From Paraphaeosphaeria minitans (lineage: Eukaryota > Ascomycota > Dothideomycetes > Pleosporales > Didymosphaeriaceae): 64,000 bases of DNA. The notes under the pieces are model-generated. The model was not told where the DNA came from. It did no database searches and saw only the letters and a program-made list of their open reading frames with translations. A program made the translations under genes and the position numbers. The stretch is from positions 3,038,001 to 3,102,000 of the forward strand of contig WJXW01000004.1 in NCBI GenBank assembly GCA_015832175.1, in the 5' to 3' direction. Positions 23,071 to 35,339 of the stretch are shown piece by piece. The first letter of the stretch is position 1. The number at the start of each line of letters is the position of its first letter.

Positions 23071-25493
23071 AATTGCTGAAAGATTGTGATGATTCTTTCG
23101 CTGGGAAATCGCTAGACCTGCTGAGCGATGTGACGACTGTCGAAGGATGCGGTCTATGATGTACTGTTAGCAGTCGTCCATGAAGTTCATAACCGTGATA
23201 CGGGCAGTGATCTCGCCCATCTATGCGGGGCCGGAAGCTCTCCAAGACACAGCGCACTAGCACCAGAGTGAGGCTCCTCAGAGACAACACTTGGACGAGA
23301 AATGTAAATACACACGCACTTCACAGGACTTACCAAGCTGATGAGCTAGTGTAGCTAGAGGAGGAGGTCGGAGATGGACAAGTCGGTACTCTTCAAGACA
23401 AGACCGAAGTTCAGCAAAAGAAAATGGTACTCAGGGAGTGGATGCTCTGCCGCTGGCTGGAGCTAGAAGAAAAAATGTACAAAGATGGAAGAAGGAACGA
23501 AACGAGCTTGTGGTGCTGCGATCTGGAAGAGACAGCTACAGCCGTCTACGGGGCCTTTATAATGTCCTCCTACTCTCGGTGGCGGTCTGGGGGATCGGAT
23601 GGGCACAGCATACTGTGCCGGGGTAGGTTGATCCACATGGCAATGCCGCTGCGGATCGCAGTGAATGACCAGGGTTCATAGGATGGTAGCACGCCTTTCA
23701 TGCAACCACGTCGAGGAGGAAAGTGGGCCAGGAGCTCGAGTCGGTTTAGCCATCTGAAGGCTTGTGCGAATGGTCTGCGGGCGAGAGAGCGAACATCAGG
23801 GGAACACTCGGTCTGATTGGCGTTTGTCCATGGAGATTCACAATTGTTTCTGAAACATCCCCCGTACAACTACGCAGGGGCAGTTTTGACGTGGGGCGGG
23901 CTAAAAGAGTCAGCCATGTCAGGGTTGGTTGGCCGCCTTCCCGCCTCGGGCCTCGGCCGCAATGCCAATCGATAAGGTGCCTCGCGGACACTGTGAAGCG
24001 TGGTTAGCGAGATCTAACCTCATCTGACTTCGAATGAAACACGACTCACCTAACGCACGCTGCCTGCCATTCCCATTTGCCTTCACAGGGCCCCTCTGTA
24101 CACAGTACAAGGCAAACTGGTCACCAAGACCAGCGGCTTCCTTGCGCGACCCTGTGCGCGCGACGCCCCTCTCCGTCTGTTTGCCGCCGCGCCCGCCTAC
24201 GCCATCACGCCCAAGGCCAGTATCCGGAAATCCTTGTGTCGCAGCTTGACCGGAAGGATGGCGTCTAGATGGCGGGAGATCATGGGCAACCCCGGCCTCT
24301 TTCGCATCCCCAGATCCAGTAAGGTGCTTGTACACCTATTTTCCGCCTAAGCATACTGTATTGTATATGCCGGCTCGCTTCTGGATCAGCCCGGTCGTAT
24401 ATTTTGAGTCCATCTTTGCCCACGATGCACAGAAGAACAAGCTGAGTGTGCAGCTGCGAAGCGTGAATTGGCCCACAAAGAAGGTTCCACCGGCGGTTCC
24501 ACGCATGGTCTTCCGGGATTAGACGAATTCCCAGCGGCTGCGTCGTCGTGGCACAGTCAATCTTAATCCTGATTCTAGCGAGCCCTAAGGATCATCACAC
24601 CAGGAACCCCCCGAATATACCACATGCCTTCTTGGGAATTCGATTGGTGAGCATTGGCGCTCGTCCAGCTGGCCGTTTCAATTGACGATGAGCATCTATT
24701 TCGCCAAATCATTGGTGGTCAATCAGAGAGGTCGCATACAGGCCCAGCAAGTGATTGTTGACATGGTCTGAGGACATTCCAAGTGCGCAGGCCACAGAAT
24801 TCTTTCGGCTTTCCATGTGAGCCTTCGTAAGGGCCAAATTCGCAATGGCACGGTCCACGCGTCCCGTGGTTGCATTACCGCAGGATCCACCTCCTGCTAA
24901 ACTTCCACCCTAGAATGCTTGTTGCAAGCTGAGGATGCACAGCCTTTCATGCCCAGGCTTGACGGTTCTTGGAGGCAGTGTGCGAAACGAGCTACATTTC
25001 CGGTGCTCAGTAGTGTCGTGAGGTCCGCGATACAAAGTACTCGTTCTTCCATTCGCGGAGTCCGTGAAACGACTTCAAGCGGGGCGGGGTGCAAGGTTAC
25101 GGATCTTTCATGCCCACACTGCTGGATACTTGGAAGACTTGTCCTGTGGAAAGATAGATTGTCGAAGGGTACAATAGGTAGGCGATGACGACGAGGTTAA
25201 CCTGGGTGGTTCCATCGCGTTGTGGTGACAATCCATCCGGACTTGAGTGCCATTTCCTCACGATCGCATGCATCCCCAGCTAATCACCCTAGTGACTCGT
25301 GAAAAGTACATATTCCGTTCAGGGCGACAACTTTGAGCGATGATCAATAATCCGGCTCGCCAAATTTTCATAAACCGGAGCAGGCGAAACGTTCTCGCAC
25401 AATTTGTGGCGTCGTGGCTGTGCTGATCTGCGCCTTCAATTTGGCCAGGCGGTGACATATGGCCTCACCACATGTATCGCATTCCGTGCTTGC
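23071..25493. other. Gene-poor region, no supported gene
   Basis: 2.4 kb with only short frames lacking recognisable domains. The left part is the upstream region of the LPMO gene. I see no transposase, reverse transcriptase or clear terminal repeats. It borders a decayed gene, so other degraded sequence may be present that cannot be recognised by eye. Confidence 0.4.
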
Positions 25494-28400
25494 TCAGGTT
25501 GAATCAGTCCTCTTCCACGGCCGTACCAAAGGTGCTCTCTCGATTCCAACGTGAACCCAGCCATCCATTCCGATATAGCTACCGTATCCGTATCGATAAC
25601 CCAGCTGCTTCAAAGACTCGAGACGGCGGCCTCTTCTCAGTTGAGAGAATGCTCGCATGTCTTGAACAGCTGTGCTTCCGGCAAAGAACAGGATAATCGA
25701 AGCGATACTAGTCGGCAGGCGGGCGAGATATTTTCCTGGTCGTCGGAAGTACACCCAGCAAGCAACAACTGCATAGATACAAAGGATCCCTTCAGCGATG
25801 GCGAACAATGGCGTTGATAAGAACAGACGCTCTTCCTTTGTGATTTTCAGCCCAGTCAAGGAAGAAGAGTTCCCGCTTGTTCGCGCAACGAGTAAATGGT
25901 CCTTGTTTGCTCCAAGCCATGCGGCGAACAAGCTTGCATACACCTTGCCTAGTGGTTCTTCGACGTCCGTCAACGTTGGAACCTGCCGATTCGGATTAAA
26001 CAGTCTGTTGCTGTTGCTTTCAAGCTGAAGGAAATGGTTCATGAAGTCAGTCGCATAACTTTCGTTATGCCAGAAAGTCGAAGCGGACATGAATAGGTAT
26101 TTGTTGGACTGCGCGATGAGGTTGACGTATTCAGTCTTAAAAATACCTTGAGAAGTCGCTGCTTTAAAGTCATTGTCCACAACCATGTGCTCAGCTGGTT
26201 TCAGCAAGTGTCCGGCATTGTCTACTCGGATCGTAGCACGTGTCGTACGAGTCGTGGCCTACATTCCAAGAAGAAAGCATTGTGCGAGGTCAGTGTCATC
26301 GTTTTGGATGTTTGACATGTCCCATTGGGGGTGCGGAGCCAACCCAGGAACACAGCTGGCCAGCAGATCTCTTTCTCGGTTTGCGTGGCATCTACGTTGG
26401 CGGTGTCCAGAGACATGACCAGTTCCAGCGCCGAGGGCCCTTTTTGGCAAATTGTGTTGCCAATAGAGTCCATTGGACCCGGATTCGCTTGGGCGTGATA
26501 ATCACTTAAACAAGTGGACCGTAAACCGTCTTTCCCAGTCAGGGTGCTGTTAAAGATGGATGCTGGCTCGCCAGTCTGCGCAAATAGAGTCTTGGAGCGT
26601 GGGTCGAAATTTGTGCAGTCCAGCTATGCCCCGAAAGCGGTCGTTTCAGCTTCGTACTCGCTAATTTCTGTGCCATTGGCATGCGTGGGCGAGACGAATG
26701 GAAGGTGAAAGAACTGTTTGTCGGTCCAAGCAAGTAAAGAAGTGTTTCGAGTATAATTCGTTTCATGAGCCAGGAACTGATCGCGTCCATTTCCACCATT
26801 GTATGCACCGGACGCGAAATCAGACCCGGACGTCGCCATTCCCTGTGGGCCGATACTTCCGTCAATTAATACGAACTTGAGGTCGAAAGGTGGTTCAAGA
26901 GGCAGCTGTGATTGCACGTCGACAACCCGATGGCTGAAAAGACCCGCGAAAGCGGCAGCGAGCAGGTTCGCCAAAAGAGCCATGAAACAAACGGCTCCTA
27001 GAGTCAGATGCCGAGCGCGCAACGCTTTCCAGACGACCAGTTGTGGCGGCAACGAAGCATAGTTGATATCAATTGAGTGTTTGGCCTTCGCATTGTAAGG
27101 CTAGGTTATAGCATTACAGGGCTAACACTCTCAGAGATATGAACAATGTGGAGAGTCCATGAAATGAGACTATCCTAAGATGTGGGTGATAGAGGTACAT
27201 AGGGCACCTCTACTTATATACCCACATCGTGTCTGTGCCAAGCCACTATCTACGCATGGGCCCATGGAGTGGGTCCATGGCTAGATAGGGAAGTGAAAGC
27301 TAGATTAGGAAGTGAAAGGGTTCTAGGTGAAAGAACCCTTACATGCATTGCAGTCCTGTAGCTCTTCAAGGGGTTGCAGCAAACGTAGCAGCCGGTTTAT
27401 CAGGACCCAAATTGGCTTATTGAGTGTGGCGATTGCAGTCGAAATGTAGTTCTCCAATAAGTTCTGAACGAAGTTGTTCTGTGAAGGAAGCGCAACGCCT
27501 GCAACAAGTCAGTAAGCACGCTTGTCAATGTCTTCAATGTCCAGCGCTTGCCGTTGAGTCTCGCTTTAATGAATAGAAGCGCTAGTTCGATGGCCAATCC
27601 CAGGAATAGGTTGATAAACAGGATCGACATCCAGCAGCTGAATTCTATTGCTCGGAGAGGCTTCTGCACTGTTTTTAAAGAGCTAGAGTATTTGTGTGTA
27701 AGAGAGCTGATGAGAGGAAGGTTGCTTGATGCAGTGGTCGAGGCCAGTTCCACAATGCTGTGGTACTCGCCAGTGCTGTTGAACAGGCCGATCTTGTTCG
27801 CGTACCTTGTCTTATTCTCACGATCAATAAGCTTATATGTTCTTTCAGCAATGATTTTCCCAATCTCCTCATTGGTGCAGCAGTCAAGCCCTTCCAAGTC
27901 TGCAAGCAAACTGTCGTTATTGGCTACAAGCCCCATAAGACTCGCAATAGTTCCCGGGTCCTGATATAAAACAGTTTGCGTAGTAACAATTTGATAGAAG
28001 AGTATCGCAGCAAGAATGGTAAGCACCCCAAGAAAACCAACCACAATATAAGTAAGCACCGGTTCGAGTACAACTGCTGATGTGTTGGACACGATCTTGC
28101 CTAAGGCCGTGTCATGACTCGAATACTCTCTAGCTCTAAGGACATCAATCATGGCACGTAAAAATAGAAGTCGGTAGGCTTTCTCGTATGATGAAGCCAA
28201 TACTCTCCAGTCGAGATATCTCTCCAACTCGGTTTGCTGTCCAAAAATAATAGCAAGATTTAACATAGGCTGAGGACTGCTTTCCCAGCTCACATTCATA
28301 TCCGTTATCTTCTCCATGTAGTTAGGAATCTCGGTGTCCAGAAGTCCATCCCCATGGAGGTACGTACCCGTCCAGCGGCCGTTCAATATCTGCTCCATCC

Positions 28401-29702
28401 AGGTTGAATTGAAAATGCTGTTGTCGACATGGCGCTTCCGACCGATTGATTCAATCTTGGTAGGGCGTTTCTTCGCGCTCTCCACAGTTGCGATGACTTG
28501 TTGCGAGTAATATTCCGGCGTACAAAATATCACAGTGATACTTTTGGGGGCATTTGATGCGCGCTTTTTGTTCCGAGTGAATGCAGCGAAGAAAGTGTGG
28601 TTCTGATCTCGTGGACAACTGCTGCTGAGATAAAAATCAGCCATACCAGGATTGAAGTATCCAGCGTATTGGCCTTGGAATTATTTGACATTGCTCAAGA
28701 TCTCAGGGACGATGTGCATGATCGTATTTCCGTCAAGAGATGATCCGAAGGCACAGCCTTTTGAGTTGTTGTACTGTGATGCACCGACCTTGGTAGCCAC
28801 TTCGCATCGGAGGTCCAGTCCATAGAGTATTGTCGGTGCGGTCCAGAATGTAGCATCGCCTGACGGATCTTGCTCGATGAACGAAGGTTTGAAAGGAGCT
28901 AGGGTATAATTAAGGGTCATGTATTCGGGTAGAGATTCGTTGAGCACTACAATGCCGTAGGTGGACTGCGCAAACCGAGTAGCAAGATATTGTGGCTGTT
29001 CTCTAGCAGGTACGAGGCTCGCTGACACGTCGAAACTGGCCGAAAACGTGCGAGTGACGTGCTCAGTCGAGAAATGCCCGACTGGGTAGGCACCAAGCCC
29101 CAAGTAACGAGTATCAGGGCAAGTGAAGCCCAAAAGACGTTCCAATGTCTGTAGCAACACGATTTATCAGCGAGATATCTAGAATGGAATTGGAACAGTA
29201 GGCAGTGTCAATGTCGTTCATCAACTTACCTGTTTTTCAAGGCTTGAAGAGGTACTAGAGGCGCGAAGCTAACTGGCTAGGCCAAAAGAAGGCTATCCTT
29301 CCCCAGTGCATCTTCCTGTTTACTCAGACGATGCCACGGCTCCAGTCGCTTGACATCGAGATCTATCCAAGCCCAGAAAATACTAAAAACCACAGCTAAT
29401 ACCGTGGGTAAGTATTGCTATAGGAACGACCGCGAAAGAGGAAGAGCGTTAATATCCTGAGAAAAGATGATGCCGTGTTCTCGTTGCGAGCGTTTGAGCA
29501 ACAGGACGAGGGTGAGTGCGAGCAGGAGTGGCGTGATGATGGCAATGGTAAGAGTGGTAGGATGCAGTACCGGCGATTTCCATCTTTGAGGCCTATTACT
29601 CTTCGTTCTCCGGAAAATGTCCTTGAATCTGGAGGTGGCATGCAGGGACGAGTTGGGAGAGCTCGAACGGGCGGGTGCTGATTCATGACCAAATGCATCC
29701 AT
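25494..29702 (-). pseudogene. DUF3433 multi-pass membrane protein pseudogene
   Basis: A single decayed gene of about 1,320 codons. It starts at the ATG at 29702 (MDAFGHESAP...) and ends near 25494 (...YGSYIGMDGWVHVGIER). Family-like blocks occur in order: TM plus GIIFSQDINALPLSRSFL, QYLPTVLAVVFSIFWAW, EHVTRTFSASFDVS, AGYFNPGMADFYLSS, DPGTIASLMGLVANNDSLLA, PPQLVVWKALRARH and HLLKPAEHMVV. A canonical intron (29229-29149) is still in frame. In-frame stops: TAG 29418-29420, TAG 29277-29279, TAA 28681-28683, TAG 26624-26626. Frameshifts: about 29071-29080, 27478-27492, 26236-26256. A 249-bp insertion (27094-27342) splits the codons for NAKAK. The lesions are spread along the gene, so it cannot give a full product. 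DUF3433 function is unknown. Confidence 0.9.
27094..27342 (-). mobile_element. Solo-LTR-like insertion, 249 bp
   Basis: The element begins TG and ends CA, with inverted ends TGTAAGG...CCTTACA. On the minus strand it is flanked by ATGCA and ATGCG, a 5-bp target-site duplication with one mismatch. Removing the element plus one copy restores the host reading frame exactly (GAC TGC AAT GCG AAG GCC AAA). A minus-strand TATATAAG at 27220-27213 suits an LTR promoter. There is no coding capacity. TG..CA ends, 5-bp duplication and size fit a solo LTR left by recombination of a Ty1/copia- or gypsy-type element. Confidence 0.82.
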
Positions 29703-30752
29703 TGTACGGTAACTGGCGTGCCTGAAAGCGCCAGATGAACCAACACAACGCAATTGGAAAAAGAATGAAGCGAACCAGCAAGGAACGAAAACAGAATCAA
29801 GCATGCGCACGAATGGGTTTGCAATGCGAATTTACATCAATTCGATCGGGCGGTTCCGGTAGTACATAAACGGTGGTCGTGGCCCCCAGACAAAATAACC
29901 GCCCGGGTGGGCACTTGCTGTGCCGCAGCACGACCTCTCACCCGTCCATATGTCGCGATGGCGCTGGTACAGGGTACGCGAAACAAATTCTATATTGCGC
30001 GAGCTAAATCAGCCTCGGATTTGTGATGTCCTTTCCACATCTGGTCCTGGAAGCACACGATCGTCGACGGGTGGCTCTGCTGATCGTTGGTTCTTGGGCT
30101 GTGGCACCACACCGGGATCCGAAGATGCACACTCCACGCCAGCCAGTCCGAGGCTGAAGAATATCATCGAATTTGTTGGCCCTTGCGTTGTGAAGCCGTG
30201 CAAGAAGGGATACCTACGAGAGCTCGTGGTAGATAGTCTACCTCCTCCAGAGTCGAATCATGATCATTGATCGGCCTAAGAAGGGTTGGGATTAGGTACC
30301 GTAGTGCCCCTGCCTCGTTCCCCGCGTACCTATACAATCAGGTAGGTAGACTACTTCTACATTACGTGTTCGCTACTCCATCGAGCGATGTTGTCCACTG
30401 TGCAAGTTGGCTCGACCCTTCCTCCCTTTCTTGGATATCTATTTGCGTTTACGGAGCGCTCTGGAGCCCAACATCTCTGAGCATCTAATCTAATATACCC
30501 ATTGCGTCTCCAGCATCAGAATTCGAGCTCGCTATCTCCAGCCCATACTTCTTAACGATGATGAAACCGCACTCGTCCTTGATCTCTCTCCAATCTACGA
30601 CATTGAAATTGAAATCCACTGTGTTTAGCTATAAAATAACGTTTAACTATCCACGCGTGAATACTTCGCGCAGATGCGATCAACGAAATGCACCAACTTC
30701 TTTGCGCCTGCCACACGTCAGCAAAAGTGGTATCCAGCATTCGTAAACAGAC
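29703..30752. other. Intergenic region, no supported gene
   Basis: Lies upstream of the DUF3433 pseudogene and downstream of the reductase gene. A short plus-strand frame at 29920-30270 has no recognisable domain. A GGTAGGTAGAC tract occurs at about 30341-30351. Confidence 0.4.
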
Positions 30753-31851
30753 TTACCACCAAAACTGGAAATCGACAGTCACAACGCTTATTCCCAAGTC
30801 TTTCAAAGCACCAGTGTCAAGATGACAATCATACGGCCTCTTAACTCCATCCACGGGCTCTTGCTCCGGCACAAAAGGCTCCATGCCGTCAAGCGACAGC
30901 CCCATAATATCGGCAAACACCTTCACAATCTCCCACTTCGTCATTCGATCCTCAGAGCTGAAATGCAGCACAATCGGCAACTCGCGGTCTTTATTCACAG
31001 GATTCAAGTACAGCGTGGCGAGATCGCGACACACGCGACCCACGTCAGAAGTATTGGTTGGATAACGCAGCGCCCAGTCGTCGACCTCGATCTTCGGCTG
31101 GTCAGACTGGATCTTTTGCGATTCCCACAGCTGCGACATGAGGACGTTGACGGCGGAGTCTTTGGGGTCGCTAGCGCTACCGTATAGCACTGGGACACGT
31201 AGCACAATGACCTTATTCTTTGCGTGTTTGCTTTCGGCTACGCCCAGCACAGCTTTCTCGCCGTCGAGCTTGGTTTGGCCGTAGATGTTTGGGGGGCTAG
31301 TTGGGGAGGAGGGGTGGTATGGTGCTTCGCCCTTGCGGCCCGAGAAGACATAGTCTGTGGAGATGTAGATAAGGAGAATACCACGGGAGATGGCGGCTGA
31401 GGCTAGAACGGCGCTGGAGTCTACATTGAGGGCTTGGGCAGCTGAGGGGTTGGCGGAGCACGAGTCTGGGAAGCGGTTTGCGGCACCTGGTCGATGTGAG
31501 CGGGTTTGCTCATGTTGTGTGACAGGCCAGCATACAGTGCACCACAACTTGAGGTCTGCTTTTCCATAAGCGAGTTTACAGTTTCTCGTGTTTTGAAAAT
31601 GACATACTTCACTTCGTCCAGGACTCTTTCGATCTCGGTTGCGTCAGTTATGTCCAATTTGACGATCTCTGGTGGGCTGGCTCGAGTGAGACCTGTGCCA
31701 ATGGCTTTCCAGCCATCTATGTTGAAGACACTCTGCACTTGCGATCCCAGCAATCCACTTGCTGTACAAGAGTCAACATAGGGTTCGTTGTGAAGACAGA
31801 TGCCAAGGTGCTGGCTTACCTACCTCCTGTGATCAACACAGACTTCGTCAT
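30753..31851 (-). CDS. RmlD-type NAD(P)-dependent reductase (MAT2B-like)
   Basis: 311-aa extended short-chain dehydrogenase resembling dTDP-4-dehydrorhamnose reductase and the beta (regulatory) subunit of methionine adenosyltransferase. Exons: 31851-31824, 31761-31608, 31555-31536 (20 nt) and 31486-30753. The spliced N-terminus is MTKSVLITGASGLLGSQVQS, a Rossmann glycine motif. Then come VKPQVVVHCAANRFPD, the active-site-like YISTDYVFSGRKGEAPYHP and YGQTKLDGEKAV (YxxxK). Eukaryotic members often act as regulatory subunits rather than reductases, so the reaction is unsettled. It is divergently paired with an Mmc1-like gene, with 224 bp between start codons. Confidence 0.9.
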
Positions 31852-32075
31852 TTTGGAAAGATATATGGCCTTACAGAACCACAGCAGTAGGATTCGCGTA
31901 AACACCACAACGCTTCATTCACAAAGAGTCAGTGTCGTGCAGCGCGGGGCGCAACTAAGAATTAATATGATGGTTCGGGCAGCCAATCAACGCCACGCGG
32001 TCGGCGCATCCCTGCCACCTCCGACGTCAACACATCAAGCTCGCGAACTTCTTCCTGCACCCATGTTCCGATCAA
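31852..32075. promoter_or_regulatory. Shared bidirectional promoter region
   Basis: Only 224 bp separate the start codons of the minus-strand reductase (31851) and the plus-strand mitochondrial protein (32076), so both genes must draw regulatory sequence from it. No TATA box was recognised. Confidence 0.5.
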
Positions 32076-34019
32076 ATGCCTCCATGGGTGGCCTCCGTGC
32101 CGCGAGCGTTCCCATGTTCAAGGGCGAAAGCAATTGACCGAGTCGCAGCATCCTTCCGCTGCCCCCGAGCCGTCCATCCACTGCGCACCCGCTGCGCATC
32201 TACGCACGTCTCGCCAACTGCAATAAACTACCGCCCGAACGTACCGCCGCGAAACCAGGAGCTATACAATGCGCTTTCGGGGCTGAACGGTGCAGCAGAG
32301 CAGTATGTCAACCTAAGCAGGCTGCAGTTGGCGCTGAGAGGGCTGGCGGTGGAGAATGCGGTGACGAGGGTGGCGGTATTAGGGTTGAACAGCCAGATCG
32401 GCGCACAGCGGTTAGCCAGGCTGCTAATCGCGGATCCATTAGCTGATGATGCTTATTGGGAGCGCGAGCTGGAGAATAACCCTGAGGAAGGTGCTGTGCT
32501 GCTACGGTACGACCCTCCCGAGGACCGTATGACGCATTGAACTGACGTCTGCAGGTTCGGAGACGAAAACGATGCCCACGCACCGAGCCCTTTATGCAAG
32601 ATCCTCTCCATACCTTCGCGGGTTCTGGGAAAGAACAATATAGAGATCCTCGTATCGACATTGAACGTCAATGCTCCCAGCTCGGCCGCTGCATCCGCAA
32701 CAGAAAGCTCCAAGGATGCGGTGCTGGTGCCAAAGCTGCAGGCCACCTCTGCCAGGGGGACGCCGGTGCCGTACCCGGTACACAAGACGCTTGTTTTAGG
32801 AGAAGGTATGGACAGTGCAGTCACATTCGGTCGGTTCGCGTCCGTTTCTTTTGAAGAGGCAGGGAACATGGTCAAGGTGGCCATTGAACTCCCCGCGCCA
32901 TCAACCGCATCAGAAACAGCAGGAGACTCCGCGTCCACTGTGTCGATCAACACCGCGGTCGGTACCAAAGGACTAGACGCCATCCGCGCCTCCGTGGCCA
33001 ATTCCATGGACTATGAACGGAAATGGTTCGCCAGTGGCCTCCCGGCCCTTTCACAGTGGCTTGTCTCCGATCTCCAGCCCGCTGACCCAATCAAGCCCGC
33101 CCAAAAGGCCCTCATATCCTCCCTCCTCGACGATATAGAAGCCACCATTACCAAAGAAGATGCATATCAGCTCCAACTTCTTGCTTCCACAACCACGCCG
33201 GAACAGCTCAACACCGAAATGATCAAGGCTCTGGAGGAGTGGGCGGAGAAATCACATCGCGAATTGAGGGATAGCCTTGACGAGGCATTTGCGGGAAAGA
33301 ATTGGCGTAAGCTCGGGTGGTGGAAGCTTTTCTGGAGAGTTGACGACGTAAGCATGATCACAGAGGAGATCATCGCTCGCAGGTGGCTCGTCAGTGCGGA
33401 GAAAGATGCTGTCTACCTCGCCGGCAGGATGAAGCAGGCAGGGTTTCCGGACGAGGTGCGGCCTCTGCCCGGGTACAGCGATGCAGACACATACTTCAAG
33501 GCCCCGACAGATGCTTCAGGTCATGACGTGTCAATCATCGACATCAAAGAAACAGCCCTCTCCACTGCGGCCAATCCTCCTACTCCGTGGCCTGCCCTGC
33601 TCTCATCGACCCGTACGATGCTACTTGCCACAACGCTACCACCTCTGCAGGCACTCGCCCAACGTCTCATCCTGACCACACTTTCTACTACATCTCTTTC
33701 CGCAGCATTATCGGCACTCTTGTACGTTTCTATATCCACGGTAAGCCTTTTCGAAGCGAGTTCTTTGGCCGCGCTCGGCCTGACGTTCTCGCTGAGGCGT
33801 ATGCAAAAGGTGTGGGAGGATGCAAGAGAAGCGTGGAACGTCGAAGTAAGGGAAGAGGGAAGGCAGGCACTCAAGAGGACAGAGGGATTCGTGAGGACTA
33901 TCATCAATGGTGGCGGACCCGGTGCAGTCATTGAGGACGAGGGAGTAGAAGAAAGAAAACAGGCCAGAGAGGCGGTTGCGAAGGTCAGAGAGGCTCTGCT
34001 GAAGCTGAGCAAGGAGTAG
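32076..34019 (+). CDS. Mmc1-like mitochondrial membrane protein
   Basis: 631-aa protein in two exons, 32076-32506 and 32555-34019, joined across a GTACGA..CAG intron to give LLRFGDENDAHAPSP. The N-terminus (MPPWVASVPRAFPCSRAKAI, then RCPRAVHPLRTRCAST) is basic and lacks acidic residues, as in a mitochondrial presequence. The central part contains YERKWFASGLPALSQWL and GWWKLFWRVDDVSMITEEII. Two hydrophobic segments near residues 520-570 suggest membrane insertion, followed by a charged helical tail. It resembles the fungal Mmc1 family from memory, but no catalytic motif is visible and I assign no reaction. The start could also be a nearby ATG in another frame (32063), which does not lead into the main frame. 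Confidence 0.8.
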
Positions 34020-34295
34020 TGTATTTGTATGTATATATAAGTGTGCAAACAGGATTGCAAAAGGAATTGTTTCGTTAAGGGTTAACGCTCGAGAACGTGC
34101 TGTTGATACAGCTAAATACGCAGGACGCCGCAATATATATCGTTACGCAATCACGCAGTTCATGGTGCAAGAACCGATTATTCAACTTTTAATGCATCGT
34201 TCCATCACATCGGCCATTCGATCAAGAAGGCACCAGACCCTCAACCCGACACATCAAAGTCCATCAAACTCGAAAACACCCCGCAGTCGACCAAC

Positions 34296-35339
34296 TCATA
34301 CCATCTTATTCTTGAACTCCTCGCCATCCAACCACTGCCAAATGTTCTCAACTGTTTCCTTATACATCCCAGTCAGATTCTGTTCTTCAACGTAGCCCAT
34401 ATGCGGGCTGATCAAGACGTGACTTCTCCCATCCTGTCCCCACTGCGAATTTCGCCATTCACTATCCACCGGAAGTGGCTCAGTGTCAAATACATCAGCA
34501 GCAAAGCCTCGAATCTGGCCCTTCCTGAGCGCGTCCAGTAGTGCGTGTTCGTCGACAAGTGGACCACGGCTGGTATTGACCAACATGGCACTCTTCTTCA
34601 TCCACGACAGTTCTTCGGCGCCAACACTGCCACGAGACCGGTCACTCAAGACAAGGTGCACGCTGAGCACATCGGCTTCGCGAAACAGCTCCTCCTTGCT
34701 ACTCGCCACCTGCACGCTTCCAGCCGCAAGGCCGACAGATACCGCGCCCTCACCCGCCTTCTCCTGCGTCAAGTTCGGACTCCACGCAACCACTTTCATT
34801 CCGAACCCTAGTGCCGCCGTCCTCGCACACTGCAGTCCCAGCCGCCCCAGCCCCAAGCATGCCAGCGTCTTCCCCGCCAGCCTCACCGAAACACTCGCCT
34901 GCCACCTACTCGGCTCGCTCTTGACCAGCGCATCATGCTCCGCGATCCCCTTCGCCAGGCCCAGAATCAGCGCCCAGGTCTGCTCGTTGGTAGTATCGAA
35001 GTTCGGCACTTTGTTCGCACCTCGGGTCCCGACTACCACGATGCCAAGCTCCTTGCACGTCTTGGTATCGACGCCGAGATTGCGCATGCCGGTTGTCAAG
35101 AGGACCTTGAGGTTGGGAAGGCGTTCGAGCAGGGGTTTGCGGAAAGGGGTGCGCTCTCGCATGGTGGAGATGATGGGGAAGGGGGAGAGGCGCTGGACCA
35201 GGGCATCGAGATCAGCGGGCACTGCGGGGTTTAAGGTATCCGGGAAATAGGAGATGTCGATGCGGTCTGAAAATTGGGAGAGGAATTGAGGTGCGAAGTT
35301 GGCGTAGTCGTCCAGGACTGCGATTTTCGGTTTAGACAT
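34296..35339 (-). CDS. D-isomer-specific 2-hydroxyacid dehydrogenase
   Basis: 347-aa single-exon NAD-dependent oxidoreductase interconverting 2-keto and D-2-hydroxy acids. The catalytic domain begins KPKIAVLDDYANFAPQF. The NAD-binding Rossmann motif is GLGRLGLQCARTAALGFGMK. Catalytic residues are visible: Arg in NTSRGPLVDEHALLDAL, Glu in DVFDTEPLP and His in ISPHMGYVEE. The length is standard for the family. Substrate (phosphoglycerate, glyoxylate, formate or other) cannot be chosen. It is close to fungal paralogues annotated only at family level. It converges with the Mmc1-like gene, leaving 276 bp between stops. Confidence 0.95.
   Translation of the reverse strand: MSKPKIAVLDDYANFAPQFLSQFSDRIDISYFPDTLNPAVPADLDALVQRLSPFPIISTMRERTPFRKPLLERLPNLKVLLTTGMRNLGVDTKTCKELGIVVVGTRGANKVPNFDTTNEQTWALILGLAKGIAEHDALVKSEPSRWQASVSVRLAGKTLACLGLGRLGLQCARTAALGFGMKVVAWSPNLTQEKAGEGAVSVGLAAGSVQVASSKEELFREADVLSVHLVLSDRSRGSVGAEELSWMKKSAMLVNTSRGPLVDEHALLDALRKGQIRGFAADVFDTEPLPVDSEWRNSQWGQDGRSHVLISPHMGYVEEQNLTGMYKETVENIWQWLDGEEFKNKMV

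Noticed and set aside
28681..29420. Repeat-induced point mutation as cause of the pseudogene stops
   Set aside because: Some stops are not obvious CpA-to-TpA changes, frameshifts are also present, and no duplicate copy is available for comparison.
25494..29702. Annotating the DUF3433 fragments as four separate small genes
   Set aside because: The fragments are colinear parts of one protein, and restoring frames and removing the LTR joins them; separate functional genes are less plausible.
29920..30270. 116-codon plus-strand frame
   Set aside because: No domain, no splice evidence, and it lies in a gene-poor region.
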